DNA from: Alphaproteobacteria bacterium
GTDB lineage: Bacteria; Pseudomonadota; Alphaproteobacteria; GCA-2731375
Assembly: GCA_030746295.1 (NCBI GenBank)
Contig: JASLMY010000030.1
Coordinates: forward strand, 1-28,821
DNA: 28,821 nucleotides
Direction: 5' to 3'
Made by a program: the position numbers and the translations under genes. Under the pieces are notes generated by a model. That model worked only from the letters and a program-made list of their open reading frames with translations. It was not told the DNA's origin and searched no databases. Shown in pieces: positions 6,942-13,875 of this stretch (positions within the stretch are counted from its first letter, which is position 1; each line of letters begins with the position of its first letter).

Positions 6942-8572
6942 GCCGTCGGGCGGATTCGGCCCGGAATGATGATCTTCCACGGGTCGGGCATCGGCTCGAT
7001 CGGGACCTCGATCAGGGCCGGCCCGTTCTGCTTGAAGGCCTCCGCGATCGTGCTCTCCAATACCGCCGGCGTCTCCGCCCGGTAACCGGCGGCACCGAAG
7101 CTCTCGGCCAGGCGGACGAAGTCGGGGTTAGTGAAGTCCGAGGCGACGACGCGGCCGCCGTGCAGCTCTTGCTGCATCCGTTTGACGTTGCCGAAGGCGC
7201 CGTCGGCGAAGACCACCACCACCAGCGGAATGCCGTGATGCACCGCGCTCGCCAGCTCCTGGATGTTGTACATCAGTCCGCCGTCACCGGCGATCGCCAG
7301 CACCTGCTTGTCGGGGCAGGCCACCTTGGCGCCGATGGCGGTGGCGAGGCCGTAGCCCAGCGTGCCCTGATAGCCGCTGGAGAGGAAGCTGCGCGGCCGG
7401 TAGACGGGGAACATCGGCCGTGCCACGTAGCCGACCTGGGTCAGCTCGTCGACGAAAATACCGTCCTCGTCGAGGCTGCGGCGCAGGACTTCGAGCCAGG
7501 CCATCTGCGGCGCCAGCCTGTCCTCGAACATGGCCTTGACCTCGGCGCGGAGCGTCGTCAGCTCGTCCTCGCGCGAGTCGCGCGCGATGTTGACCTTGGC
7601 CACCGCGTCGGCGAGTGCGGCCAGCGCCGGCTTGGCGTCGGCCAGCAAGGCCACGTCGGGCTTGGCGACGCGGCGAAGCTCCTGGGGGTCGATCTCGACA
7701 TGGATGATCTTCAGACCGTCGTCCGTGCCCCAGTTCATGCGCGGCGGCTGCAGCCGGCTGCCGACCGCCAGTACCACGTCGGCGTCGGCCCAGAGCCGGT
7801 GCCCGGCCATATAGGTCAGCGACAGGTAGTGGTGGTCGCTCAAGGCGCCGCGGCCGTTGCGGTTCGAGATCACCGGTGCCTGCAGCATCTCGGCCAGCGC
7901 CTGCAACTCTGCTTCGGCGCCGAAGACGCCACCGCCGACGAAGATCACGGGCCGCTTGGCCTGGCCCAGCAGCGCGGCTGCCTCCGTCACCAAGTCGGGA
8001 TCGAGCGCCGGCCCCGGCTCGGCCTCCGCCGCGCCCAGGAGCCCCACCTCGGCCTCGTCCGCCATCAGGTCGAGCGCCATCTCCAGGCCGACGGGCTGCG
8101 GCCGGCCCGAGCGGAGCTGCCGGAAGGCCTCGGCCACGTCACCGGGCGCCGCCGTCGGATGCTCGATCCGGGCCGACCATTTGGTCAGGCCCTGCAGGAC
8201 GCCGAGCTGGTCGGGGATCTCGTGCAGCATGCCGAGGCCGCGACCGATATAGGCCGCCGGGATCTGGCCGGTGACGCAGAGCACCCGGGCGTTGACGGCG
8301 TAAGCGGTGGAGAGCGCCGCCGTGGTATTCAGGACACCCGGGCCCGGCACGACGGCGTAGGTGCCGACGTCGCCCGAGGCCATGGCGTAGCCGAGCGCCA
8401 TGTAGGCGACGCCTTGCTCGTGCCGGGCGTTGAGGACGCGGATCGCGTTGCCCTCGTCGTGCAGCGCGTTGAAGAGGTGGTCGAGCTGCACCCCCGGCAG
8501 GCCGAAGAGCGTGTCGACGCCGTTCCCGATCAGTGATCTCACCAGGGCCTGGCCGCCCGTCATCCGCGCCAT
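6938..8572 (-). CDS. Thiamine diphosphate-dependent enzyme (acetolactate synthase-like)
   Basis: A 544-residue three-domain ThDP enzyme of the acetolactate synthase/pyruvate oxidase superfamily. The N-terminal Pyr domain has the catalytic glutamate E52 in RHEQG. The central domain carries FVGGGVFG. The C-terminal PP domain has GDG at 429-431. At the second metal-ligand position it has FADGAFGN with D457, where the classical motif has NN; NDG-type variants are known to me in uncharacterised members, and the Ala before it is less usual. Such enzymes cleave or join carbon next to a keto group. No regulatory small subunit is next to it, so it is unlikely to be the biosynthetic acetolactate synthase. 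ATG at 8572 has AGGGGAG upstream. First gene of an operon with a DAO flavoenzyme and a PNPOx-like protein. Confidence 0.88.
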   Translation of the reverse strand: MARMTGGQALVRSLIGNGVDTLFGLPGVQLDHLFNALHDEGNAIRVLNARHEQGVAYMALGYAMASGDVGTYAVVPGPGVLNTTAALSTAYAVNARVLCVTGQIPAAYIGRGLGMLHEIPDQLGVLQGLTKWSARIEHPTAAPGDVAEAFRQLRSGRPQPVGLEMALDLMADEAEVGLLGAAEAEPGPALDPDLVTEAAALLGQAKRPVIFVGGGVFGAEAELQALAEMLQAPVISNRNGRGALSDHHYLSLTYMAGHRLWADADVVLAVGSRLQPPRMNWGTDDGLKIIHVEIDPQELRRVAKPDVALLADAKPALAALADAVAKVNIARDSREDELTTLRAEVKAMFEDRLAPQMAWLEVLRRSLDEDGIFVDELTQVGYVARPMFPVYRPRSFLSSGYQGTLGYGLATAIGAKVACPDKQVLAIAGDGGLMYNIQELASAVHHGIPLVVVVFADGAFGNVKRMQQELHGGRVVASDFTNPDFVRLAESFGAAGYRAETPAVLESTIAEAFKQNGPALIEVPIEPMPDPWKIIIPGRIRPTA

Positions 8573-8721
8573 CGACGTCTACTCCCCTTGCCGCCGCGGA
8601 CCCCCGCGGCGCGGCGATGTGACCATACTTCGCCGGCCGACTCAATCGCCGCCGGCCGAGGCTTGTCGGCGCCGCGATTCCGGCCCACCATGGCGGTCCC
8701 CGACGGCGACGGTTTCGGCAC

Positions 8722-10041
8722 ATGGCGCACCCGCTCTTCCACCCCGACTTCAAGCCCGAGCCCTATTGGTGGGAGGCGGCGCGGCCCTCCACCGATGGCT
8801 CGATGCCCATGCCCGAGGCGATCGATGTCCTGATCGTCGGCAGCGGCTATGCCGGCCTCGCCACGGCGCTGGAGCTGCAGCGAAACGGCCGCTCGGCCTG
8901 GGTGGTGGAGCGAGATGCCTTCGGCGAGGGCGCCAGCAGCCGCAACGGTGGTGCGGTCAGCGCCAGCGTCAATCTCGGCAAGGGCCTCGGCGGTGCTGCC
9001 GGCCAGAAATCGGACCAGGGCGAGCTCGACCGCTTCGTCGCCGAGGGCAAGGATGTCTTGGATCTCTTGGAAGGGTTGATCGAGCGCGAGGGCATCGACT
9101 GCCACTACGAGCGCTCGGGCCGCTTCGTCGGCGCCTACGCAGCCCACCACTACAACGACCTCGCGGCCAAGGCGGCGGCGCTGAACCGGCTGGGCGACGC
9201 CGGTGCCGAAGCCCTGCCGCCGGAACGCCAGCGCGAGGAGATCGGCAGCGACTTCTACCACGGCGGCCTCGTCGTCCGGCGCGCCGGCAAGCTGCACCCG
9301 GCGCTCTATCACCAGGGTCTGTTGGCGGCATGCGCCAAGGCCGGTGTCGGCCTCTCGGCCGAGACCGAGGTGACCAACATCCAGGGCCGGCCCGGCGCCT
9401 TCACCGTCACCACCTCCGCCGGACAGACGCGGGCGGAAGAGGTGGTGATCGCCACCAACGGCTACACGGCCAAGGTGACGCAGAACCTGCGCCGGCGCCT
9501 GATCCCGGTGGCGAGCCACATCATCGCCACCGAAGAGCTGCCGGATGACCTGGCCCGGGCCTTGAGCCCGAACGGGCGCACCCTCTCGGAGACGCCGCGC
9601 ATCCTGCACTATTTCCGCCTGTCGCCCGACGGCCGGCGGATGATCTTCGGCGGCCGGGCCCGCTTCACCGACGTCGGGCCCGAGGTCTCGGCACCGCTGC
9701 TGCACGCCGCCATGACGGCCCGCTTCCCGGAGCTGAAAGAGGCCCGCATCACCCATTCCTGGCGCGGCAACGTCGCCTTCACCTTCGACCACGTGCCGCA
9801 TATGGGGCAGGACGACGGGATGCACTATGCGCTGGGGTGCAACGGCAGCGGCGTCGCGATGCTGACCTATCTCGGCCACCAGGTGGCGCGCCGGATTTTG
9901 GGCGGCGGCAACATCGACAGCGTCTACGACGGCCGCCCCTTCCCGACCATGCCGTTCTATACCGGCCGGCCCTGGTTCCTGCCGCTCGCCGGTGCCTGGT
10001 TCCGCCGCCTCGATCGCCGCGAGCGCCGCCGCGGACGTTGA
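8722..10041 (+). CDS. FAD-dependent oxidoreductase of the DAO family (second copy)
   Basis: A 439-residue DAO-fold flavoenzyme with VLIVGSGYAGLATAL (about residues 36-50) and GASSRNGGAVS. The late GCNGSGVAMLTYLG segment probably closes the FAD site. It shares its architecture with the DAO enzyme in the opposite operon but is clearly a different protein. It has a longer N-terminus with FHPDFKPEPYWWE, a pattern I associate with sarcosine/amine-oxidase-like proteins annotated only as FAD-dependent oxidoreductase. It is divergent from the ThDP enzyme gene across 149 bp, so the two sides may share control. The ATG at 8722 has only a weak ribosome-binding site. Likely reaction: oxidation of a secondary or primary amine, substrate unknown. 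Confidence 0.88.
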   Translation: MAHPLFHPDFKPEPYWWEAARPSTDGSMPMPEAIDVLIVGSGYAGLATALELQRNGRSAWVVERDAFGEGASSRNGGAVSASVNLGKGLGGAAGQKSDQGELDRFVAEGKDVLDLLEGLIEREGIDCHYERSGRFVGAYAAHHYNDLAAKAAALNRLGDAGAEALPPERQREEIGSDFYHGGLVVRRAGKLHPALYHQGLLAACAKAGVGLSAETEVTNIQGRPGAFTVTTSAGQTRAEEVVIATNGYTAKVTQNLRRRLIPVASHIIATEELPDDLARALSPNGRTLSETPRILHYFRLSPDGRRMIFGGRARFTDVGPEVSAPLLHAAMTARFPELKEARITHSWRGNVAFTFDHVPHMGQDDGMHYALGCNGSGVAMLTYLGHQVARRILGGGNIDSVYDGRPFPTMPFYTGRPWFLPLAGAWFRRLDRRERRRGR

Positions 10042-10046
10042 AGCTA

Positions 10047-10074
10047 CCGAGCCGGTTAGTTGACCGGTTCTCGG
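10047..10074 (+). terminator. Hairpin just after the second DAO gene
   Basis: CCGAG-CCGGT (10047-10056), a six-base loop, then ACCGG-TT-CTCGG (10063-10074) forms a ten-pair stem with a two-base bulge. It begins five bases after the stop codon at 10041. There is no T-tract, so it would be a weak or factor-dependent terminator. Confidence 0.45.
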
Positions 10075-10109
10075 CCACCTTTGCGTAGCCTCCTCCGCGA
10101 CAACATCCC

Positions 10110-10132
10110 CCTCTCCCCTTGAGGGGGAGAGG
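10110..10132. repeat. REP-like palindrome, CCTCTCCCC/GGGGAGAGG
   Basis: A perfect nine-base inverted repeat with a TTGAG loop lies between two convergent genes (10041 and 10188). Palindromes of this CCCTCTCCCC-TTGAG-GGGGAGAGG type are, from memory, common between genes in alphaproteobacteria. It may act as a two-way terminator or be a member of a dispersed repeat family; only one copy is in this window. Confidence 0.5.
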
Positions 10133-10187
10133 AGGTCATTTGCATGATCCAACTCGCGGCTCTGTGCAGATGCGAACCGGCTTGAGC

Positions 10188-11105
10188 CTAGTCTTCGGCT
10201 GCGGCGGCGACGTTGACTTGGGCCAGGGCTTCGTAAACCTTGATGACGGAGGCGGTGTCGGCGCGGAGGTTTCCTTGCGCGGCCGAAGCGAGGTACTGCT
10301 GCAGCGCCACGGCGGTCAGGGGCAGCGGCACCTGCAAGCTTCCCGCCGCCGCCAGCACCGCGCCCAAATCCTTGGTCATGATCTCGGTCGCCCCTCGGGC
10401 CTGGAAGTCGCGGGCCAGCACCAGCGGCGCCTGACGCTCGAAGATGACCGAGTTGCCGGAGCCGTGGGTGACGACGTCGTAGACCACCTTCGGGTCGGCG
10501 CCGGCCCGGGCCGCGAGCGTCATGGCCTCGGCCATGGCGACGCCGTGGATGCCGACGAGCAACTGGTTGATCATCTTCACCGCCGAAGCGGCGCCGGCCT
10601 GGTCGCCGACCCGGTAGAGCTTGCTGCTCATCGCCTCGAAGGCAGGGCCAGCGGCATCGAAGGCGGCCTCGGGCCCGGCGGCGATGATCGTCAGCGTGCC
10701 GGTATCGGCGCCGGCCTTGCCGCCGGTCACGGGTGCATCCAGCATCAAGTGCCCGCTTTCCTCCAGGCGGGCGGCGATACGGACGGCGTCCTCGGGCGTG
10801 CCGGTGGTGTGCAGCACCACGGTGGCGCCGGCTGGCAGGTTGGCCGCCGCGCCGTCGGCGCCGAACAGCACCGCTTCGGCCTGATGCGCATAGAAGACCA
10901 GGACGATCAGCAGCGCGGCCTCGGCGGCCGCCTCGGCCGGGCTCGCCGCCGCCTCGCCGCCGGTATCCACCAGGCGGGCGACGGCGGCATCGTCGATGTC
11001 GTAGCCCCGGACCCGAAAGCCGGCCCGGACCAGGTTTTGCGCCTGCCCCTGGCCCATGGCGCCGAGGCCGATGAAGCCGATCCGCTGTCCCGTCATGCCG
11101 TGCAT
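10188..11105 (-). CDS. NAD(P)-dependent beta-hydroxyacid dehydrogenase (3-hydroxyisobutyrate dehydrogenase family, possibly L-threonate dehydrogenase)
   Basis: A 305-residue dehydrogenase. The Rossmann motif GFIGLGAMGQG is at residues 10-20, the substrate-binding DAPVTGGKAGADTGTL at about 123-138, and the catalytic lysine K177 with N180 in AVKMINQ. These are the defining motifs of the 3-hydroxyisobutyrate/tartronate semialdehyde/L-threonate dehydrogenase family. In characterised threonate pathways LtnD makes 2-oxo-tetronate, which an isomerase (OtnI) converts for OtnK and OtnC. OtnK and OtnC are both in this window, about 7 kb away, so an LtnD role is reasonable but unproven. ATG at 11105 or 11096; both are served by AAAGGGAGG. 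Divergent from the glutathione transferase gene. Confidence 0.87.
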   Translation of the reverse strand: MHGMTGQRIGFIGLGAMGQGQAQNLVRAGFRVRGYDIDDAAVARLVDTGGEAAASPAEAAAEAALLIVLVFYAHQAEAVLFGADGAAANLPAGATVVLHTTGTPEDAVRIAARLEESGHLMLDAPVTGGKAGADTGTLTIIAAGPEAAFDAAGPAFEAMSSKLYRVGDQAGAASAVKMINQLLVGIHGVAMAEAMTLAARAGADPKVVYDVVTHGSGNSVIFERQAPLVLARDFQARGATEIMTKDLGAVLAAAGSLQVPLPLTAVALQQYLASAAQGNLRADTASVIKVYEALAQVNVAAAAED

Positions 11106-11169
11106 GCCTCCCTTTCAGGTCCCCGATCGGCCCGGAAGATCGCATGCCGCCCGGTCTGGGAACAGCCCG

Positions 11170-11201
11170 TTGCTTCCCTAGCAATGCTCATGCGTGCATG
11201 A
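11170..11201. promoter_or_regulatory. Two adjacent dyads in the dehydrogenase/glutathione-transferase divergent region
   Basis: TTGC-N7-GCAA (11170-11184) has the T-N11-A layout of LysR-type regulator sites. Close behind is TCATGCGTGCATGA (11188-11201), a palindrome with six-base arms around GT. Both lie in the 164-bp space between divergent genes. No LysR-family gene is in the window, so the regulator is unknown. Confidence 0.35.
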
Positions 11202-11269
11202 ACGGTTCTCGTTTGCGGGCGGGCTGCTTCCCCCGTATCACTGGGGCATTGGCCCAGGGGCGAGACGCC

Positions 11270-11896
11270 ATGCTGAAGCTTTATGATTTCCTGGAATCAG
11301 GCAACGGCTACAAGTGTCGGCTGTTGCTGTCGCAGCTCGGCCGGCCATTCGAGCTGATCCTGAAGGACATTTTGAAAGGCGAGACCCGGACGCCTGAATT
11401 CCTGGCGATCAACTCGAACGGCCGCATCCCGGTGCTGGAGCTGGAGGACGGCCGCCGGATCTCGGAATCGGGCGCGATCCTGGTCTATCTGGCCGAGGGC
11501 ACCCCGTTCCTGTCCGACGACGACTACGAGCAGGCGCAAGCCCTGCAATGGCTCTTCTTCGAGCAGTACAGTCACGAGCCGGCGATCGCCGTCGCCCGCT
11601 TCTGGCGCCATTTCTTGTTGGATGAAGTGACGGGCGATGCCTACATGGAGCGGGCGCTGGCCGAGAAGATGGAGAAGGGCAACCAGGCCCTCGACGTCAT
11701 GGAGCGTCACCTTGATGGCCGTACCTTCTTCGTGGGCGAGCGCTATTCCATCGCCGACATCGCGCTCTACGCCTACACCCACGTCGCCGACGAGGGTGGC
11801 TTCGACCTCGACGCCTACCCCAACATCCGCGCCTGGCTCGACCGCGTCGCCGAGCAACCCGGCCACGTCCTCATCACCCAGAGCACCTTCGAGTGA
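11270..11896 (+). CDS. Glutathione S-transferase family protein
   Basis: A 208-residue two-domain protein. The N-terminal thioredoxin-fold glutathione domain (about 1-80) has LYDFLESGNGYKCRLLL, the cis-proline loop NSNGRIPVLEL and the SESGAILVYLAE motif whose E-S pair contacts the gamma-glutamyl group. The all-helical C-terminal domain has the SIADIALYAY hydrophobic-staple region and a WLDRV segment. This is the common bacterial beta/theta-like layout. It probably conjugates or reduces electrophiles with glutathione; the substrate is unknown. The ATG at 11270 follows CAGGGGCGA; the frame is open upstream to 11144, but those residues have no family similarity. Confidence 0.9.
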   Translation: MLKLYDFLESGNGYKCRLLLSQLGRPFELILKDILKGETRTPEFLAINSNGRIPVLELEDGRRISESGAILVYLAEGTPFLSDDDYEQAQALQWLFFEQYSHEPAIAVARFWRHFLLDEVTGDAYMERALAEKMEKGNQALDVMERHLDGRTFFVGERYSIADIALYAYTHVADEGGFDLDAYPNIRAWLDRVAEQPGHVLITQSTFE

Positions 11897-11931
11897 GGCC
11901 GAACCGGGCTCCTCGCAGGCTGATTGTTGCC

Positions 11932-11969
11932 TATACTGGATCAGGCTCGTTAGAACGCATGGCGCGTTC
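11932..11969 (+). promoter_or_regulatory. Probable promoter and operator of the HigA-like gene
   Basis: TATACT (11932-11937) is a good -10 box, giving a start near 11944; a matching -35 is not clear. Just downstream, GAACGC-N5-GCGTTC (11953-11969) is a perfect six-base dyad. A dyad over the transcription start is the usual layout for a self-repressing antitoxin, so I propose it as the binding site of the HTH protein encoded next. Confidence 0.4.
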
Positions 11970-12006
11970 GAGAGGAATGTTGCCAGGACGATCCGAGGAG
12001 GCAGCC

Positions 12007-12369
12007 TTGGAGATCAAGCCGATAAAGACCGAGGCTGACCACGGGGCCGCCCTGAAACGTCTGGAGTTGCTCTGGGGCGCCGAGCCCGATACGCCTGAAG
12101 GCGACGAGCTGGACGTTTTGGCGACTCTCATCGAGGCCTACGAGGACCGGCATCATTCCATCCCGGAGCCGGACCCGATCGAGGCCATCAAGTTCCGCAT
12201 GGAGCAGCAGGGTCTGACCCGCAAGGACCTGGAGCCGCTCATCGGGCCGCGTGGCCGGGTTTCCGAGGTCTTGTCGGGTAGGCGTTCGCTGACGCTGCCC
12301 ATGATCCGGCGTCTCTCGGCCGCTCTGAAGATTCCGGCCGACGTCCTGATCAAGGACACCGCCGCGTGA
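12007..12369 (+). CDS. HigA-like antitoxin / HTH transcriptional regulator without an adjacent toxin
   Basis: A 120-residue protein matching the HigA-type antitoxin family. The N-terminal helical part contains the family-typical TPEGDELDVLATLIEAYE. The C-terminal XRE-type helix-turn-helix (about 65-115) contains IKFRMEQQGLTRKDLEPLIG, then GRVSEVLSGRRSL. Members neutralise a HigB mRNA interferase and repress their own promoter. The start is taken as TTG at 12007, because GAGGAGG ends six bases upstream. In-frame ATGs at 11959 and 11977 are alternatives, but the first lies inside the proposed operator. A HigB gene normally sits just upstream; here there are only 110 bp after the glutathione transferase and no toxin-like frame, so this is an orphan. 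Confidence 0.85.
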   Translation: MEIKPIKTEADHGAALKRLELLWGAEPDTPEGDELDVLATLIEAYEDRHHSIPEPDPIEAIKFRMEQQGLTRKDLEPLIGPRGRVSEVLSGRRSLTLPMIRRLSAALKIPADVLIKDTAA

Positions 12370-12416
12370 AGCGAGCTGTGCTCACCCGCCATTATTCCGC
12401 CATATTGCGCCGCTAG

Positions 12417-12433
12417 CGTCGTTTGAAACGACG
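12417..12433. promoter_or_regulatory. Perfect 17-bp dyad before the small membrane protein
   Basis: CGTCGTTTGAAACGACG is a perfect palindrome of two eight-base arms around one G. It ends 12 bases before the ATG at 12446 and overlaps the start of the GGAGG ribosome-binding region. It could be an operator, or a hairpin (six pairs, TTGAA loop) that hides the translation start. Confidence 0.45.
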
Positions 12434-12445
12434 GAGGACGGTGCG

Positions 12446-12736
12446 ATGGGATGGCTCGGGATCGACGGCGGCGGCTCGGCGGCGACGCGGGGGCGGGCGG
12501 TGGCGTTGGCCCGGGCGGAGACGCCGCTCTTTCTGGCCGTTCTGGGCTTCCTGATGGTGCTCTGGCTCGGTGCCGTCATCGCCTTCGTCTGCGGGCCCTT
12601 GGGCGGCGGCCTCCACAGCTCGGTCACCGCCGAGCGTCCCAACTTCGTGGTCTGTGAGAACCTGGCGGACCGGGCGCCCGGCGAGCTGCTGCGTTGCCTG
12701 GTGCCGGCGGTGAAGTTCCGGGCGATCGACATCTGA
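12446..12736 (+). CDS. Hypothetical single-pass membrane protein
   Basis: A 96-residue protein I do not recognise. It has a short basic N-terminal part, one strongly hydrophobic segment at about residues 28-50 (LFLAVLGFLMVLWLGAVIAF), and a polar C-terminal part with two cysteines (in VVCENL and LRCLV). By the positive-inside rule the C-terminal domain should face the periplasm, where the cysteines could pair. The gene call rests on GGAGG before the ATG, the membrane segment, and lack of a competing frame. It lies between the HigA-like gene and the DUF2332 gene on the same strand. Confidence 0.65.
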   Translation: MGWLGIDGGGSAATRGRAVALARAETPLFLAVLGFLMVLWLGAVIAFVCGPLGGGLHSSVTAERPNFVVCENLADRAPGELLRCLVPAVKFRAIDI

Positions 12737-12775
12737 CGCCCCGCCGCCACGAATCGTGACATCATCGGGCCGGAA

Positions 12776-13816
12776 ATGGCCCCCGATCTCGATGACCTCG
12801 CCGCCCGCTTCCGCCGCTTCGCGGCGCGCGAGTGCCGGGGCCTCTCGCCGCTCTACGAGGCCCTGGCCGAAGCGATCGCCGAGGATCCGGATGTACTGGC
12901 CCTGGCGGCGGCGGCACGCCCCGGCCAGCCGGTCCCGAACCTGTTCCTGGCCGCGGTGCACGATTTGTTGCTGGCCGATGCCGGAGCCGCGCCGCTGGCC
13001 GCCTTCTACCCCAGCCTGACGGCGGCGCCGGCGCCGCCGACCGCGGCTTGGTCGGCCTTTCGCGACTTCGCGCTCGCCCGGCGGGAGGCGATCGCCGAGC
13101 GCTTGGACGCCCGCGCCGTCAACACCAACGAGGTCGGCCGGGCCGCCTGCCTGATGCCGGCCTTCGCCCGGGTTGCTCGGCGCCAGACGCGTGGGCCGCT
13201 GCACTTCGTCGAGATCGGCGCCAGCGCCGGCCTGCTGCTCGCCTGGGACCGCTACGGCTACGATTACGGCGGCGGCCGGCCGGTTTGGAATGCTGGCGCG
13301 CCGTTGGTTCTCGCCTGCGACCTGCGCCGCGGCGCGCCCGACCTCGACCTCGGCGACGACCGCTTCGGCCGGCGCATCGGCATCGACCGTCACGCCATCG
13401 ACGCCCGGCGGGCGGAGGACCGGCGTTGGCTGAGGGCGCTGGTCTGGCCCGACCAGCCCGCGCGGCTGGCGCGGCTGGACGCGGCGCTCGAGCTGTTGGC
13501 GGAAGAGCCGCCCGAGCTTCTCGCCGGCGATGGCGTCGCCTTGCTGGACGAGGTGGCCGCCGGCTTGCCGGCCGGCGAGCCGGTCTGCGTCTACCACGCC
13601 TTCACCCGCAACCAGTTCGACGCCGAGACCGACCGACGCTTCGAGGAAAGCTTGCGGCGAATCGCTGCCGGGCGGCCACTCGCCCACGTCTCCTTGGAGT
13701 GGGAGGCGGGGCTGGCGCCCTCGCTTCGCCTGGTCGACTTCGCCTCTGAATCGCCGCCCATGCTGCTGGCGCGGGCGGATGCCCACGGCGCCTGGCTCGA
13801 CTGGCTGGCGGATTGA
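12776..13816 (+). CDS. DUF2332 domain-containing protein
   Basis: A 346-residue protein of the DUF2332 family, recognised from its ordered blocks. These are an N-terminal [19 protein letters not shown]; a central [34 protein letters not shown], which looks like a nucleotide-binding or methyltransferase-type glycine loop; a [17 protein letters not shown] block; and a late [10 protein letters not shown]. The EIGASAG loop suggests a Rossmann-like SAM-binding fold, but no activity is established for the family to my knowledge. It covers the full family length. It lies 59 bp before uvrB on the same strand; a functional link to repair is not supported beyond position. Confidence 0.85.
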   Translation: MAPDLDDLAARFRRFAARECRGLSPLYEALAEAIAEDPDVLALAAAARPGQPVPNLFLAAVHDLLLADAGAAPLAAFYPSLTAAPAPPTAAWSAFRDFALARREAIAERLDARAVNTNEVGRAACLMPAFARVARRQTRGPLHFVEIGASAGLLLAWDRYGYDYGGGRPVWNAGAPLVLACDLRRGAPDLDLGDDRFGRRIGIDRHAIDARRAEDRRWLRALVWPDQPARLARLDAALELLAEEPPELLAGDGVALLDEVAAGLPAGEPVCVYHAFTRNQFDAETDRRFEESLRRIAAGRPLAHVSLEWEAGLAPSLRLVDFASESPPMLLARADAHGAWLDWLAD

Positions 13817-13862
13817 GGCGTTCCGGCAGGCGCCTTTCGTGTTTTCCGCGCCGCCGGTCCTA

Positions 13863-13868
13863 TATACT
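13863..13868 (+). promoter_or_regulatory. Possible -10 box (TATACT) directly before uvrB
   Basis: TATACT lies only seven bases before the uvrB ATG, embedded in TATATACTGGGG. If used, the mRNA would begin almost at the start codon and the GGGGA ribosome-binding site would be lost, so it may be a chance match. No alphaproteobacterial LexA site (GAAC-N7-GAAC or GTTC-N7-GTTC) is visible here. Confidence 0.25.
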
Positions 13869-13875
13869 GGGGACC

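Noticed and set aside
8722..10041. Second DAO gene as a recent duplicate of the one at 5652-6941.
   Set aside because: They share only fold motifs; the N-termini and most of the sequence differ clearly.
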